From [Clostridium] celerecrescens 18A (GTDB taxonomy: Bacteria > Bacillota > Clostridia > Lachnospirales > Lachnospiraceae): a stretch of DNA of 64,000 nt. How positions within the stretch are numbered: position 1 is the stretch's first letter; every line of letters begins with the position of its first letter. Below the pieces are notes generated by a model. The model was given only the letters and a program-made list of their open reading frames with translations, had not been told where the DNA came from and did no database searches. The position numbers and the translations under genes are program-made. Below, piece by piece: positions 8,043-15,703 of this stretch. The stretch is from positions 1,302,001-1,366,000 of the forward strand of contig NZ_PGET01000001.1 in assembly GCF_002797975.1 (NCBI RefSeq), given 5' to 3'.

Positions 8043-8498
8043 ATGCAGATTATAAAAGTGCAGTTTTTAAAGGGAGAAATCCCCAACGGCAAAGCTTATA
8101 CATATTTTTCAGAGGAAACGGTTTCTACCGGAGATTTGGTACAGATTAATTCTTCTGCGAAGGGCATTGTTACCGAAGTTGATGTACCAGAAAGTGAGAT
8201 TGAAGCGTTCCGGGATAAGGTGAAAACAATTGTTGGGAAAATTGTTGCAGAATCAAAGGAAGAACCCAGTGAGCATTTCAATGTTTCTAATTCCATGGTG
8301 GCACAGGAACGCTATTGTGAAGAAAAGAGCTATCCTCATTTCGCTCCTAAAAGTGGTATCTGTTGGAAATGCAATCAGCAGATTTACGCTGAAGGTAAAA
8401 ATCGTATGGGGAACCTGTCCAAGGGAATATCGGTAGAAGAGGCTGGGAGCGAGTTAATTACTGCTTGTCCCCATTGTAACTGGTCATATTGCGAATGA
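8043..8498 (+). CDS. hypothetical protein with C-terminal zinc-binding cysteines
   Basis: 151 aa. The N-terminal half is a beta-rich module (FLKGEIPNGKAYTYFSEE) seen in phage early proteins; the C-terminal half carries CWKC...CPHCNWSYC, a likely zinc site. Early operon between the ATPase and recT. Function unknown. Confidence 0.7.
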   Translation: MQIIKVQFLKGEIPNGKAYTYFSEETVSTGDLVQINSSAKGIVTEVDVPESEIEAFRDKVKTIVGKIVAESKEEPSEHFNVSNSMVAQERYCEEKSYPHFAPKSGICWKCNQQIYAEGKNRMGNLSKGISVEEAGSELITACPHCNWSYCE

Positions 8499-8516
8499 TG
8501 GTCATAAGGAGGACAT

Positions 8517-8837
8517 ATGAAACAGAATCCTTGTAGATATTGTTCATCGGCAATGGAGTATAAAGGTAAGCATTTTCCTACCCATAAAATGGAATGTCAC
8601 GACTGTGAGTATATTAAGTCTCACAGAGAATACTTGAAATCCCAAAGGAAGTTTGAAATAGGTCAATATATATCGGATTTCAACGAGCTTATGGCACAGG
8701 AATATGTGTTTGTCGGTATGGCAGAGACTCCAAAGCATATTGAGGTTATCAAAAGTTGGCAAGTAAGAAGTGTATTAGGAATTTTGGATAATAAACATTT
8801 CTATAAAGCCATCAGGAAAGAAAACGAGGACAAATAA
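8517..8837 (+). CDS. hypothetical zinc-binding protein (106 aa)
   Basis: The N-terminus has CRYCSS and CHDC pairs spaced about 22 residues apart, a probable zinc knuckle, followed by a helical region. AAGGAGGAC ribosome site before the ATG. In the recombination operon, 3 bp before the next gene. Confidence 0.65.
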   Translation: MKQNPCRYCSSAMEYKGKHFPTHKMECHDCEYIKSHREYLKSQRKFEIGQYISDFNELMAQEYVFVGMAETPKHIEVIKSWQVRSVLGILDNKHFYKAIRKENEDK

Positions 8838-8839
8838 AA

Positions 8840-9028
8840 ATGGCAGGAGCATTAAAACATAAACAGAGAAGTCGCCGGAGTTTTTATCAGAATCGCAAGG
8901 TTCTGGGAAGTGTGGCTACTGCAGCAGCGTATCGTAGTAATTCATTGAACATGGCCCGACAAGCAGCAGGGGTGAACTGGTTGGAAAGATTCAAGCAGAT
9001 GTTCAGAAAACAGAAAGGGGATAAATAA
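8840..9028 (+). CDS. small basic hypothetical protein (62 aa)
   Basis: Very basic (MAGALKHKQRSRRSFYQNRK), so likely nucleic-acid binding. It lies 2 bp before recT. No recognisable family. Confidence 0.6.
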   Translation: MAGALKHKQRSRRSFYQNRKVLGSVATAAAYRSNSLNMARQAAGVNWLERFKQMFRKQKGDK

Positions 9029-9030
9029 TC

Positions 9031-9954
9031 ATGGCAAAACAGGAAGTAGTGGCAACCGGAACACAGCAAGCGGCCTTGGTAGTAAATAATGCTTTCATTG
9101 ATGGCTTAAATGCGCAGTTGAAACAGAAGCAGGAATATGGGCTCACATTTCCGGCAGATTATAATCCCACGAATGCTTTAATGGGAGCATATCTCATATT
9201 AAAAGAAACCAAGGACAGGAACGGAAAATATGTTTTGGAAACCTGTTCACAGGCCAGTATCGCCAATTCGCTTATGGACATGGTGACGATGGGTCTGTCA
9301 ATGCAGAAGCGGCAGTGTTATCCAATAGCCTACGGCGGTAAGCTGCAGTGTCAGGTATCCTATCATGGACATAAAGCAATGGCACATAGATACGGAGCAA
9401 AGGATATTAATGCAGAGGTTATTTATGAAGGGGATATATTCAAATATCATATTGAAAATGGTCGGAAGATACTTGATGAACATACACAGGATTTTGAGAA
9501 CATCGACTTGACCAAAATCAAAGGAGCCTATTGCATAGTTATCCTCTCAGATGGCAGTACATACATGGAAGTGATGAATATTCATCAGATTAAAACCGCC
9601 TGGAAGAAAGGCTATGGCTATAAAGAGAATAGCGGCACTCATGCGGAATTTACTGACATGATGGCAAAAAAGACAGTGACATCCAGAGCCTGCAAGCAGA
9701 TTGTTCAGCAGTATGGTGATGTGTATGCTATCGAAGCAGTCGACAAGGCAGAAGATATTGATTCGGTAGATGTTGTTGCAGAGGACGTAGCCTACGATGT
9801 TCAGAGTTATGCCAATGCACAGGAATTTCCAATGCCAAAGGAATCTGAACCGGTTGAACAGGATGAAGTACCTGCAGGTGAAGTGGAGGTTCAAGAACAA
9901 CAGGCTGAATCCGAACCGTCATCACCACAGCCGCAGAAACCTGATTGGGCATAA
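9031..9954 (+). CDS. recT: RecT single-strand annealing protein
   Basis: 307 aa. The RecT signature region NALMGAYLILKET...ETCSQASIANSLMDMVTMGLSMQKRQCYPIAYGGKLQC is well conserved through to VTSRACKQIVQQYGD. Anneals complementary ssDNA in phage recombination. The last 60 residues are an acidic Glu/Pro/Gln tail. The usual YqaJ-type exonuclease partner is absent; an MBL-fold protein follows directly. Confidence 0.93.
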   Translation: MAKQEVVATGTQQAALVVNNAFIDGLNAQLKQKQEYGLTFPADYNPTNALMGAYLILKETKDRNGKYVLETCSQASIANSLMDMVTMGLSMQKRQCYPIAYGGKLQCQVSYHGHKAMAHRYGAKDINAEVIYEGDIFKYHIENGRKILDEHTQDFENIDLTKIKGAYCIVILSDGSTYMEVMNIHQIKTAWKKGYGYKENSGTHAEFTDMMAKKTVTSRACKQIVQQYGDVYAIEAVDKAEDIDSVDVVAEDVAYDVQSYANAQEFPMPKESEPVEQDEVPAGEVEVQEQQAESEPSSPQPQKPDWA

Positions 9955-9973
9955 AGGAGCTTGAGACGCTTGC

Positions 9974-10705
9974 ATGAAATTAAAAGTTATAGGCAGTTCC
10001 AGCAAAGGAAATGGATATGCCCTCATAGCAGAAAATGAAATCTTACTACTTGAATGTGGCTGCCCATTTAAAGAAGTCAAAAAAGCCATCGATTGGCAAA
10101 TTCTAAAGATAAAAGGTTGCTTGGTTTCCCATGGACACCAGGACCATCTAAAATACGTCAGGAGTTTTCTAACAGCCGGAATCCCGGTGTACACCAATGA
10201 AGAGACAAAACAAGCTATTGAGCTTATCGCAGGTTCACAATTCTATAGCATGACAGAATTTAAAGTGGTTCAGATAGGAGGCTTCAAGGTTATTCCTTTC
10301 TATGTCCCACATAATGAAACGCCGAACTTTGGGTATCTAATTGAGCATGATGAAATGGGAAGATTGCTGTTCGTTACCGACTACGAGTACATACCATACA
10401 ATTTCCAAAAGCAACAGATTCAGCATTTCCTGATTGAAGCAAATTACCAGGAGCAGTTCATCGACAAGGACCTCCCGAACTATGAGCATAAGCTCCTTGG
10501 CCATGCCTCTCTGGAAACTTGTATCGGGGCCATTAAGGCAAACGATACACCTAACCTTAGGAACGTCGTAATGTGCCATCTTGGGGGCGGTTCAAGCTTG
10601 GAAGAGTATTTTATCAGTGAAATGCAGAAAGTGACGGGAAAGAGCGTTAATGTAGCCTGCGCGCTACCGGGGCTTGTTCTTGAATTGAACAGCGAGCCTT
10701 TTTAA
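9974..10705 (+). CDS. metallo-beta-lactamase-fold hydrolase, putative phage exonuclease
   Basis: 243 aa. SHGHQDH near residue 51 is the HxHxDH metal motif, with a later VPHNETPNFGYLIE and a FVTDYEY aspartate as further ligands, similar to YycJ/WalJ-type enzymes. In many Clostridia phages such a gene sits beside recT and may replace the 5'-3' exonuclease. Nuclease activity is inferred from context. Confidence 0.8.
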   Translation: MKLKVIGSSSKGNGYALIAENEILLLECGCPFKEVKKAIDWQILKIKGCLVSHGHQDHLKYVRSFLTAGIPVYTNEETKQAIELIAGSQFYSMTEFKVVQIGGFKVIPFYVPHNETPNFGYLIEHDEMGRLLFVTDYEYIPYNFQKQQIQHFLIEANYQEQFIDKDLPNYEHKLLGHASLETCIGAIKANDTPNLRNVVMCHLGGGSSLEEYFISEMQKVTGKSVNVACALPGLVLELNSEPF

Positions 10706-10713
10706 CAAAGGAG

Positions 10714-11340
10714 TTGATTGATACGATTTGCATTGAAAATAATGGCATTCCAGTGTTTAAAGAAAATGAAAATGATATTGAAGTACTCCGTTCTATGAAT
10801 CCGAATGAGCGGAGAGAAAGCTTAATCACAAACAATATAAGGTTGGCCATTTCAGTGGCACAGAAGTTTAGTTACGAAGAAGACTATGAATCTGTGGCCA
10901 TGATTGGCTTAGTAAAGGCAGCTGATACTTTTGACTTAGGTAAGGAAATAAAATTTGCCACCTATGCCACCAGAGTGATAAGTAATGAAATTCTAATGTA
11001 CATAAGAAAAAGCAAAAAGGATTTATATACCATATCTTTTGAAACAATTATTCCAGGAACTGATGAGAGACCATTGACCATTGGTAATACGTTGAGCTAC
11101 GAAGATAAAGAACTAGATAAATTTGAAAAAGCAGAAGGAATTATAGAGCTTCATGAGGCTATCCATTCTCTTCCGGATAGAGAATGTAGAATAATCTGCT
11201 TGCTTTATGGGATTGGCGAGTGTCGATCATATAAACAAAAGGAAGTTGCAGAAAAAATTGGGCTTTCGCAATCCTATATCAGTCGTTTAGAGAAAAGTAT
11301 ACTTAAAAAGATGAAAATAAAAATGAAAAATTACAGATAG
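10714..11340 (+). CDS. sporulation-type sigma factor (SigE/SigK-like)
   Basis: 208 aa. Region 2 reads AMIGLVKAADTFDLGKEIKFATYATRVISNEILMYIRKSKK, the hallmark of mother-cell sporulation sigmas. Region 4 has QKEVAEKIGLSQSYISRLEKSILKKMK. The likely TTG start directly abuts an AAAGGAG site, so the exact start is uncertain. It probably redirects RNA polymerase to phage late or host sporulation promoters. Together with the Spo0A-C-like protein it links this phage to sporulation. Confidence 0.88.
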   Translation: MIDTICIENNGIPVFKENENDIEVLRSMNPNERRESLITNNIRLAISVAQKFSYEEDYESVAMIGLVKAADTFDLGKEIKFATYATRVISNEILMYIRKSKKDLYTISFETIIPGTDERPLTIGNTLSYEDKELDKFEKAEGIIELHEAIHSLPDRECRIICLLYGIGECRSYKQKEVAEKIGLSQSYISRLEKSILKKMKIKMKNYR

Positions 11341-11431
11341 ATAGGACCGAAAAGTCCCTAAACTATAAGACTTTTTAACCCGGGTTGAAATAGATATAAC
11401 ACATTAATCATGCCTTTGGAGGAAAAATATC

Positions 11432-11866
11432 ATGGCAAAAGTGAATTTGGAAGAGTTTGCGGGCGGTGCCCTACAGGAGAAGTTTGATATGGCTATGGGA
11501 AAGGTTCTGGAAAATATGCAGGATCCTAATACCCCATGGAAAAATAAGCGATCTATCACTGTGAAGATAACATTCCAGCAAAATGAGGACCGGGACGATG
11601 CGCAGGTTGATGTATCTGTGGAACCAAAGACAGCTCCGGTTGCGCCTATCGCTACCAGAATGGCAATTGGTAAGGATCTTAAGACCGGAGAAACATTCGC
11701 ACAGGAATACGGTAAACAGCTTCGAGGTCAAATGTCCCTGGAAAATTATCAAACTCCACAAGGTGATTTCAAAGTTGATGGCAAAACTGTTGATCCAGAG
11801 ACAGGAGAAATCAAAGAAGAATCAGATGGTAAAGTTGTAGATTTAAGAGTAGCCAAACAGGCATAA
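11432..11866 (+). CDS. replication-terminator-like phage protein
   Basis: 144 aa, starting MAKVNLEEFAGGALQEKFD, matching my recollection of a small phage family often annotated as replication terminator protein, usually next to a DUF2303 gene as here. Includes ITVKITFQQNEDRDDAQV. Biochemical role unproven. Confidence 0.7.
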   Translation: MAKVNLEEFAGGALQEKFDMAMGKVLENMQDPNTPWKNKRSITVKITFQQNEDRDDAQVDVSVEPKTAPVAPIATRMAIGKDLKTGETFAQEYGKQLRGQMSLENYQTPQGDFKVDGKTVDPETGEIKEESDGKVVDLRVAKQA

Positions 11867-11880
11867 GGAGGATTTTAATT

Positions 11881-12603
11881 ATGGATATGACAAGGGAAGC
11901 ATTACAGTATGTGGTTGGATTAAGTGAAGCAAATATCCTGGAAATCAACGGAGATACATATACCGATAAGCAGGTCCACAGAATTGATAATAGTCTGCAT
12001 GCAGCAGCAATTGAGATGAACACGCTATCAAGTCTGGTGGACTATGCCAAGGCATTTGCTGATGAGATGTCAGATCAGATGTTGGTGCAGGTAGTTTCTC
12101 CAACGGAAGTCAAACTGATTTCATGCCTTGATGCGGATCGGAAACGTGAATGTCTGGTAAATGTATCGGCTATGATTCCAGATTTTAACTATGGTAGGTA
12201 CATGGACCATGAAAGTTTCATCATTGCTTTACAGTCAAAATTCATTGACAACAAAGACCGGGAGTTACTGTTAAGATTCGCTGGCACCGTGAAAGATGAG
12301 TCTATTGCTCAGTACGGTGATGATGGCGTGACTCAGAAAGCTACCATAAAGACTGGGATTACTTCCGTTGGTGAGGCAATCGTTCCAAATCCGGTTCACC
12401 TGTGCCCATTCCGAACATTCGTTGAAGTGGAGCAGCCAGAAAGTGCTTTTGTATTCCGTATGAAGCAGAGTGAAGGGCGCGGCGTAGAATGTGCCATCTT
12501 TGAAGCTGATGGTGGGGCCTGGAAGAATGCAGCTATGAGAAATATTAAGGGATACCTTCAGTCTGAGTTATCTGAGTTGCCACAGTTTACAGTGATTTCT
12601 TAA
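11881..12603 (+). CDS. DUF2303-family phage protein
   Basis: 240 aa. NGDTYTDKQVHRI near the N-terminus and PFRTFVEVEQPESAFVFRMK in the C-terminal half fit DUF2303, common in phage recombination/replication operons and of unknown function. It sits between the RTP-like gene and ssb. Confidence 0.75.
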   Translation: MDMTREALQYVVGLSEANILEINGDTYTDKQVHRIDNSLHAAAIEMNTLSSLVDYAKAFADEMSDQMLVQVVSPTEVKLISCLDADRKRECLVNVSAMIPDFNYGRYMDHESFIIALQSKFIDNKDRELLLRFAGTVKDESIAQYGDDGVTQKATIKTGITSVGEAIVPNPVHLCPFRTFVEVEQPESAFVFRMKQSEGRGVECAIFEADGGAWKNAAMRNIKGYLQSELSELPQFTVIS

Positions 12604-12612
12604 CAACGTTAT

Positions 12613-12637
12613 CGCCGGCTCAGTCAATGGGCCGGCG
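12613..12637. terminator. GC-rich hairpin between DUF2303 gene and ssb
   Basis: CGCCGGC (12613-12619) pairs with GCCGGCG (12631-12637). There is no T-run, so it is more likely a processing or translation-control hairpin than a terminator. It lies 20 nt before the ssb start. Confidence 0.4.
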
Positions 12638-12656
12638 AAGAAAGAAGGACTAGAGC

Positions 12657-13100
12657 ATGAATCGTGTAATTTTAATGGGACGCCTGACCCGTGATCCAGA
12701 AGTGAGATATTCCCAAGGAGAGCGTACTATGGCAGTGGCAAAGTATACTCTTGCAGTAGACCGCAGAGGAAGACGACAAGAAGGCCAGCAGTCAGCAGAT
12801 TTTATTAATTGTGTAGCGTTCGATAAGGCGGGAGAATTCGCAGAAAAATATTTCCGACAGGGTATGAGAATATTGGTATCCGGAAGAATTCAGACCGGTA
12901 GTTATACAAATAAAGATGGTATTAAGGTCTACACCACCGATATCATGGTTGAAGATCAGGAATTTGCAGATAGCAAGAATGCTTCTTCCGGTGGAGGAAG
13001 CCAACCTACGAACACACCGGGAATTTCTGGTTCAATAGTAGGCGATGGTTTTATGAATATTCCAGATGGCGTAGAAGATGAAGGCCTTCCCTTTAACTAA
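12657..13100 (+). CDS. ssb: single-stranded DNA-binding protein
   Basis: 147 aa. Canonical start MNRVILMGRLTRDPEVRYSQG, full OB fold through VEDQEFADSK, a flexible Gly/Ser/Asn linker, and the acidic tip EDEGLPFN, close to the DDDIPF tail that recruits partner proteins. Binds ssDNA in replication and repair. Confidence 0.95.
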   Translation: MNRVILMGRLTRDPEVRYSQGERTMAVAKYTLAVDRRGRRQEGQQSADFINCVAFDKAGEFAEKYFRQGMRILVSGRIQTGSYTNKDGIKVYTTDIMVEDQEFADSKNASSGGGSQPTNTPGISGSIVGDGFMNIPDGVEDEGLPFN

Positions 13101-13115
13101 TGGGAGGTGCTGCAT

Positions 13116-13505
13116 GTGAATAAGAAAAATCAACCAAAGCCTTCCGAGGTTATAAAAAATTTTCTTGATTATCTGGTAAATAGCCAGAAGGAATATCAGG
13201 CGGCCTGCACAGAAATGTTTGCTGAAGATAAAAAGGTTCAGGATTTTCTCCATGCTATTGAGTTTGAAAAAGATAGTAAGGTCCGTAGTAAAATAAGCAC
13301 TAAATTTCATATTAGCAGAAATTTCCGGAGAGCTGCAAAGGACAGATCACTTCAACTTGAGCGAGTTGCAAAATTCTATTCAGATAAGGCTAATAAGCCA
13401 TTTATTGATAAATTGCGCAGCATGGTTCAGGATCAGAAGAAAGAAGAGGAGTGGCTTGAAAGTGAGCGTGTTTATTATCCCAGAGGAGGTGATCCCGATT
13501 GCTGA
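13116..13505 (+). CDS. hypothetical protein (129 aa)
   Basis: GTG start 9 nt after GGGAGG. Lysine/glutamate-rich, helical (PSEVIKNFLDYLVNSQKEYQAA). The 3' end overlaps the nuclease start by 7 bp, so the two are translationally coupled. Unknown function. Confidence 0.65.
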   Translation: MNKKNQPKPSEVIKNFLDYLVNSQKEYQAACTEMFAEDKKVQDFLHAIEFEKDSKVRSKISTKFHISRNFRRAAKDRSLQLERVAKFYSDKANKPFIDKLRSMVQDQKKEEEWLESERVYYPRGGDPDC

Positions 13506-14245
13506 TTTTGGAGGATACCAGACAGCAAGAGAAAAAACATGATGTTAAGCATGAGTATTTCCGGCGTGTTGGAGTTCATTATAATCGAACTGCATTATAT
13601 TGTGGGGATTATACTCTCCCTGCGAATCAGAGTGTTTGTATAGATACAAAAAAAGATATTCATGAGCTTATCGGCGATATTCAAGTTAAGCAAATGCCTA
13701 AAAAAGAAGTAAAAGATAAAGTTTACGAAATCTGTAAAAATGAGCGAATTTCATTTGATCTTGCTGATGAAATATATCATGCGATATGTGATGATGATGC
13801 AGATCGGTTTGCAGAAAAAGATATTAATGAAGTTTGCTATAAATATGCTTTATCTGAAAGCGTAATAGCCTCGTTTCAGGCACTTTATGTTAAAAGACAC
13901 GGGTTCTTCCATCGAGGACTTAAAAGGGCGCAGAATAGCAAAATAGGGCTATTTATATTGATTGAGAATGAGGACGGGGTAACTTCTATAGATGATTTGT
14001 TCTATTGGCATAATCCTCGGCTTGATATACTGGTTAATAGTAATCAAATGATTGGTTTCTGCAAAAGTGGTAAGCCCAGATATAAGAAGGTAAGGAAATA
14101 TCCTTATGCGGCTACTGGGGAATGGCTGGCAAAGGCCTGCCTAACTATGGAATTAAAGTATAGCTGTAAGTTTCTTTTTTGCAGCCCGGGGGAATCCGGA
14201 TCAAAGATTTTAGAACTTTTGGGAATTTCCCAGATTAATTATTGA
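13499..14245 (+). CDS. ERCC4/XPF-like nuclease-domain protein
   Basis: 248 aa, TTG start with GAGGAGGTG 6 nt upstream. The N-terminus ILEDTRQQEKKHD followed by ALYCGDYTLP fits the ERCC4 pattern (V/I-x-x-D-x-R-E...GDY). The catalytic acid/basic pair is partly atypical (DTRQQ instead of DxREx). Likely a structure-specific endonuclease in phage replication or recombination. Confidence 0.65.
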   Translation: MLILEDTRQQEKKHDVKHEYFRRVGVHYNRTALYCGDYTLPANQSVCIDTKKDIHELIGDIQVKQMPKKEVKDKVYEICKNERISFDLADEIYHAICDDDADRFAEKDINEVCYKYALSESVIASFQALYVKRHGFFHRGLKRAQNSKIGLFILIENEDGVTSIDDLFYWHNPRLDILVNSNQMIGFCKSGKPRYKKVRKYPYAATGEWLAKACLTMELKYSCKFLFCSPGESGSKILELLGISQINY

Positions 14246-14250
14246 ATTGA

Positions 14251-14277
14251 CTGACCGGAGCTTTTGGTTCCGGTCAG
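14251..14277 (+). terminator. hairpin after the nuclease gene
   Basis: CTGACCGG (14251-14258) pairs with CCGGTCAG (14270-14277). No clear T-run follows, so it is a weak terminator or an mRNA-stabilising element at the end of the first early segment. Confidence 0.4.
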
Positions 14278-14306
14278 AGAGCTAAATTGACGGGTGGTGT
14301 TTTAAT

Positions 14307-14744
14307 ATGGGATGTCCTATTATTCCAACGATACAATGCCAGCTAAATTGTCCGTATCGTGAATGCAAGAAGCAAATTACAGCTGATGAAATGCGGTTGT
14401 CAGAGCGGATTGATATTGAAATAAAGCTTGATCCTCTTCCCGATGACTATAGATCTAGGTGGGCCAGGAATAACTCAGAACGAAATAAGGCTAATAAGCG
14501 TAGGCATTACATAGAAAATTATGATTCTTATAAGGCAAGAAGAATGGCCTATTATCAAGGCCATAAAGAAGAGATATTGTCGAAGCAGCATGAATATTAC
14601 CAGAGGAATAAGGAGCTTATAAATGCACGAGATCGTGACAGAAAGCGTGACAGATGGGCTGAAAATCCGGAGTACTACAGGCAAAAGCAGAGAGAATATC
14701 GAGCGAAAAGGAAAGCAGAGAAATCATTGTCATTGAATACATAA
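14307..14744 (+). CDS. hypothetical basic protein, Cys-containing N-terminus
   Basis: 145 aa. The N-terminus CQLNCPYRECKK may bind zinc. The rest is a highly charged Arg/Lys/Tyr-rich helix (RRMAYYQGHKEEILSKQHEYYQRNKE) with repeated aromatic-basic heptads, reminiscent of small HNH-accessory or coiled-coil phage proteins. No catalytic motif seen. Confidence 0.6.
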   Translation: MGCPIIPTIQCQLNCPYRECKKQITADEMRLSERIDIEIKLDPLPDDYRSRWARNNSERNKANKRRHYIENYDSYKARRMAYYQGHKEEILSKQHEYYQRNKELINARDRDRKRDRWAENPEYYRQKQREYRAKRKAEKSLSLNT

Positions 14745-14857
14745 GGCAATCTTCAGTAAAAAGAGGAAATTGGATTATAAGATATTTAAGGTGAATAAAA
14801 AATTCATTTAACTAAAAAGCTGAAAACTTTTGAAATTGATTATGGGAGGTTGCGTTA

Positions 14858-15703
14858 ATGACACATAGTTTTGATTCCGAGATAGCAGAGAAATATGGAA
14901 TACTGGAAGCTATACTTCTAAATAATATTTATTATTGGATTGAAAAAAATCGAGCAAATGAGCTAAACTTTTTTGATGGAACTTATTGGACATATAACAG
15001 CGCAAAGGCATTTAGTCAATTGTTTTCATACGCCTCTGAAAGACAGATTAATTATGCCTTGAAACATCTGCGTGAAGAAGAAATTCTTCTTGTTGGAAAT
15101 TATAACGAGAAAACATATGATAGAACTTTATGGTATTCCATAAGTGAGTGTGGTCTAGCCATTATAGAGAAAAGAGAAATCAAAAATACGGAAATGTCAA
15201 ATGGAGATAGCAAAAATGTAGAATCCATTTTACAAAATTGTCAAATGGAAATAACAAATTTGTCAGATGGATTTGACACTAATGTAGAACCTATACCAGA
15301 TATAAAACCAGATAATAAACCAAATATAAAACCAAATGATAATACAGTATCTAACGATACTGTTCGCAGCACTGACGTGCAACGTGTCATTGATGCCTGG
15401 AATTCTTTGCCTGGATTAAGCCGCATTACAAAAATTGTTTCCGGTACTCAACGTTACGATTGGTTAAAAGTACGGATTAGGGATTATGGTATTGAAGAAG
15501 TGTTAAGAGCAATTGAAAATGTTCGGAGTAGTCCATTTCTTCTCGGGAGAAGTAAAAGCGGTTGGACCATTGATTTTGATTGGTTTGTAAGGCCGAATAA
15601 TTTCCCCAAAGTACTTGATGGTAATTATCTAGATGATAAATCAGCAAGCCAAGAGCCCAATAATCCAGAGTCTCATAATGATGGTGGAGAAACATGGCAG
15701 TAG
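14858..15703 (+). CDS. phage replication initiator, DnaD/Rep-like with conserved C-terminal domain
   Basis: 281 aa. The N-terminal winged-helix region (SFDSEIAEKYGILEAILLNNIYYWIEKN... SYASERQINYALKHLREEEIL) is typical of phage replisome organisers. A low-complexity linker (PDNKPNIKPNDN) leads to a C-terminal domain (VIDAWNSLPGLSRI...GWTIDFDWFVRPNNFPKVLDGNY), the family tail that contacts helicase or loader. The primase-helicase gene overlaps it by 10 bp. Confidence 0.85.
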   Translation: MTHSFDSEIAEKYGILEAILLNNIYYWIEKNRANELNFFDGTYWTYNSAKAFSQLFSYASERQINYALKHLREEEILLVGNYNEKTYDRTLWYSISECGLAIIEKREIKNTEMSNGDSKNVESILQNCQMEITNLSDGFDTNVEPIPDIKPDNKPNIKPNDNTVSNDTVRSTDVQRVIDAWNSLPGLSRITKIVSGTQRYDWLKVRIRDYGIEEVLRAIENVRSSPFLLGRSKSGWTIDFDWFVRPNNFPKVLDGNYLDDKSASQEPNNPESHNDGGETWQ

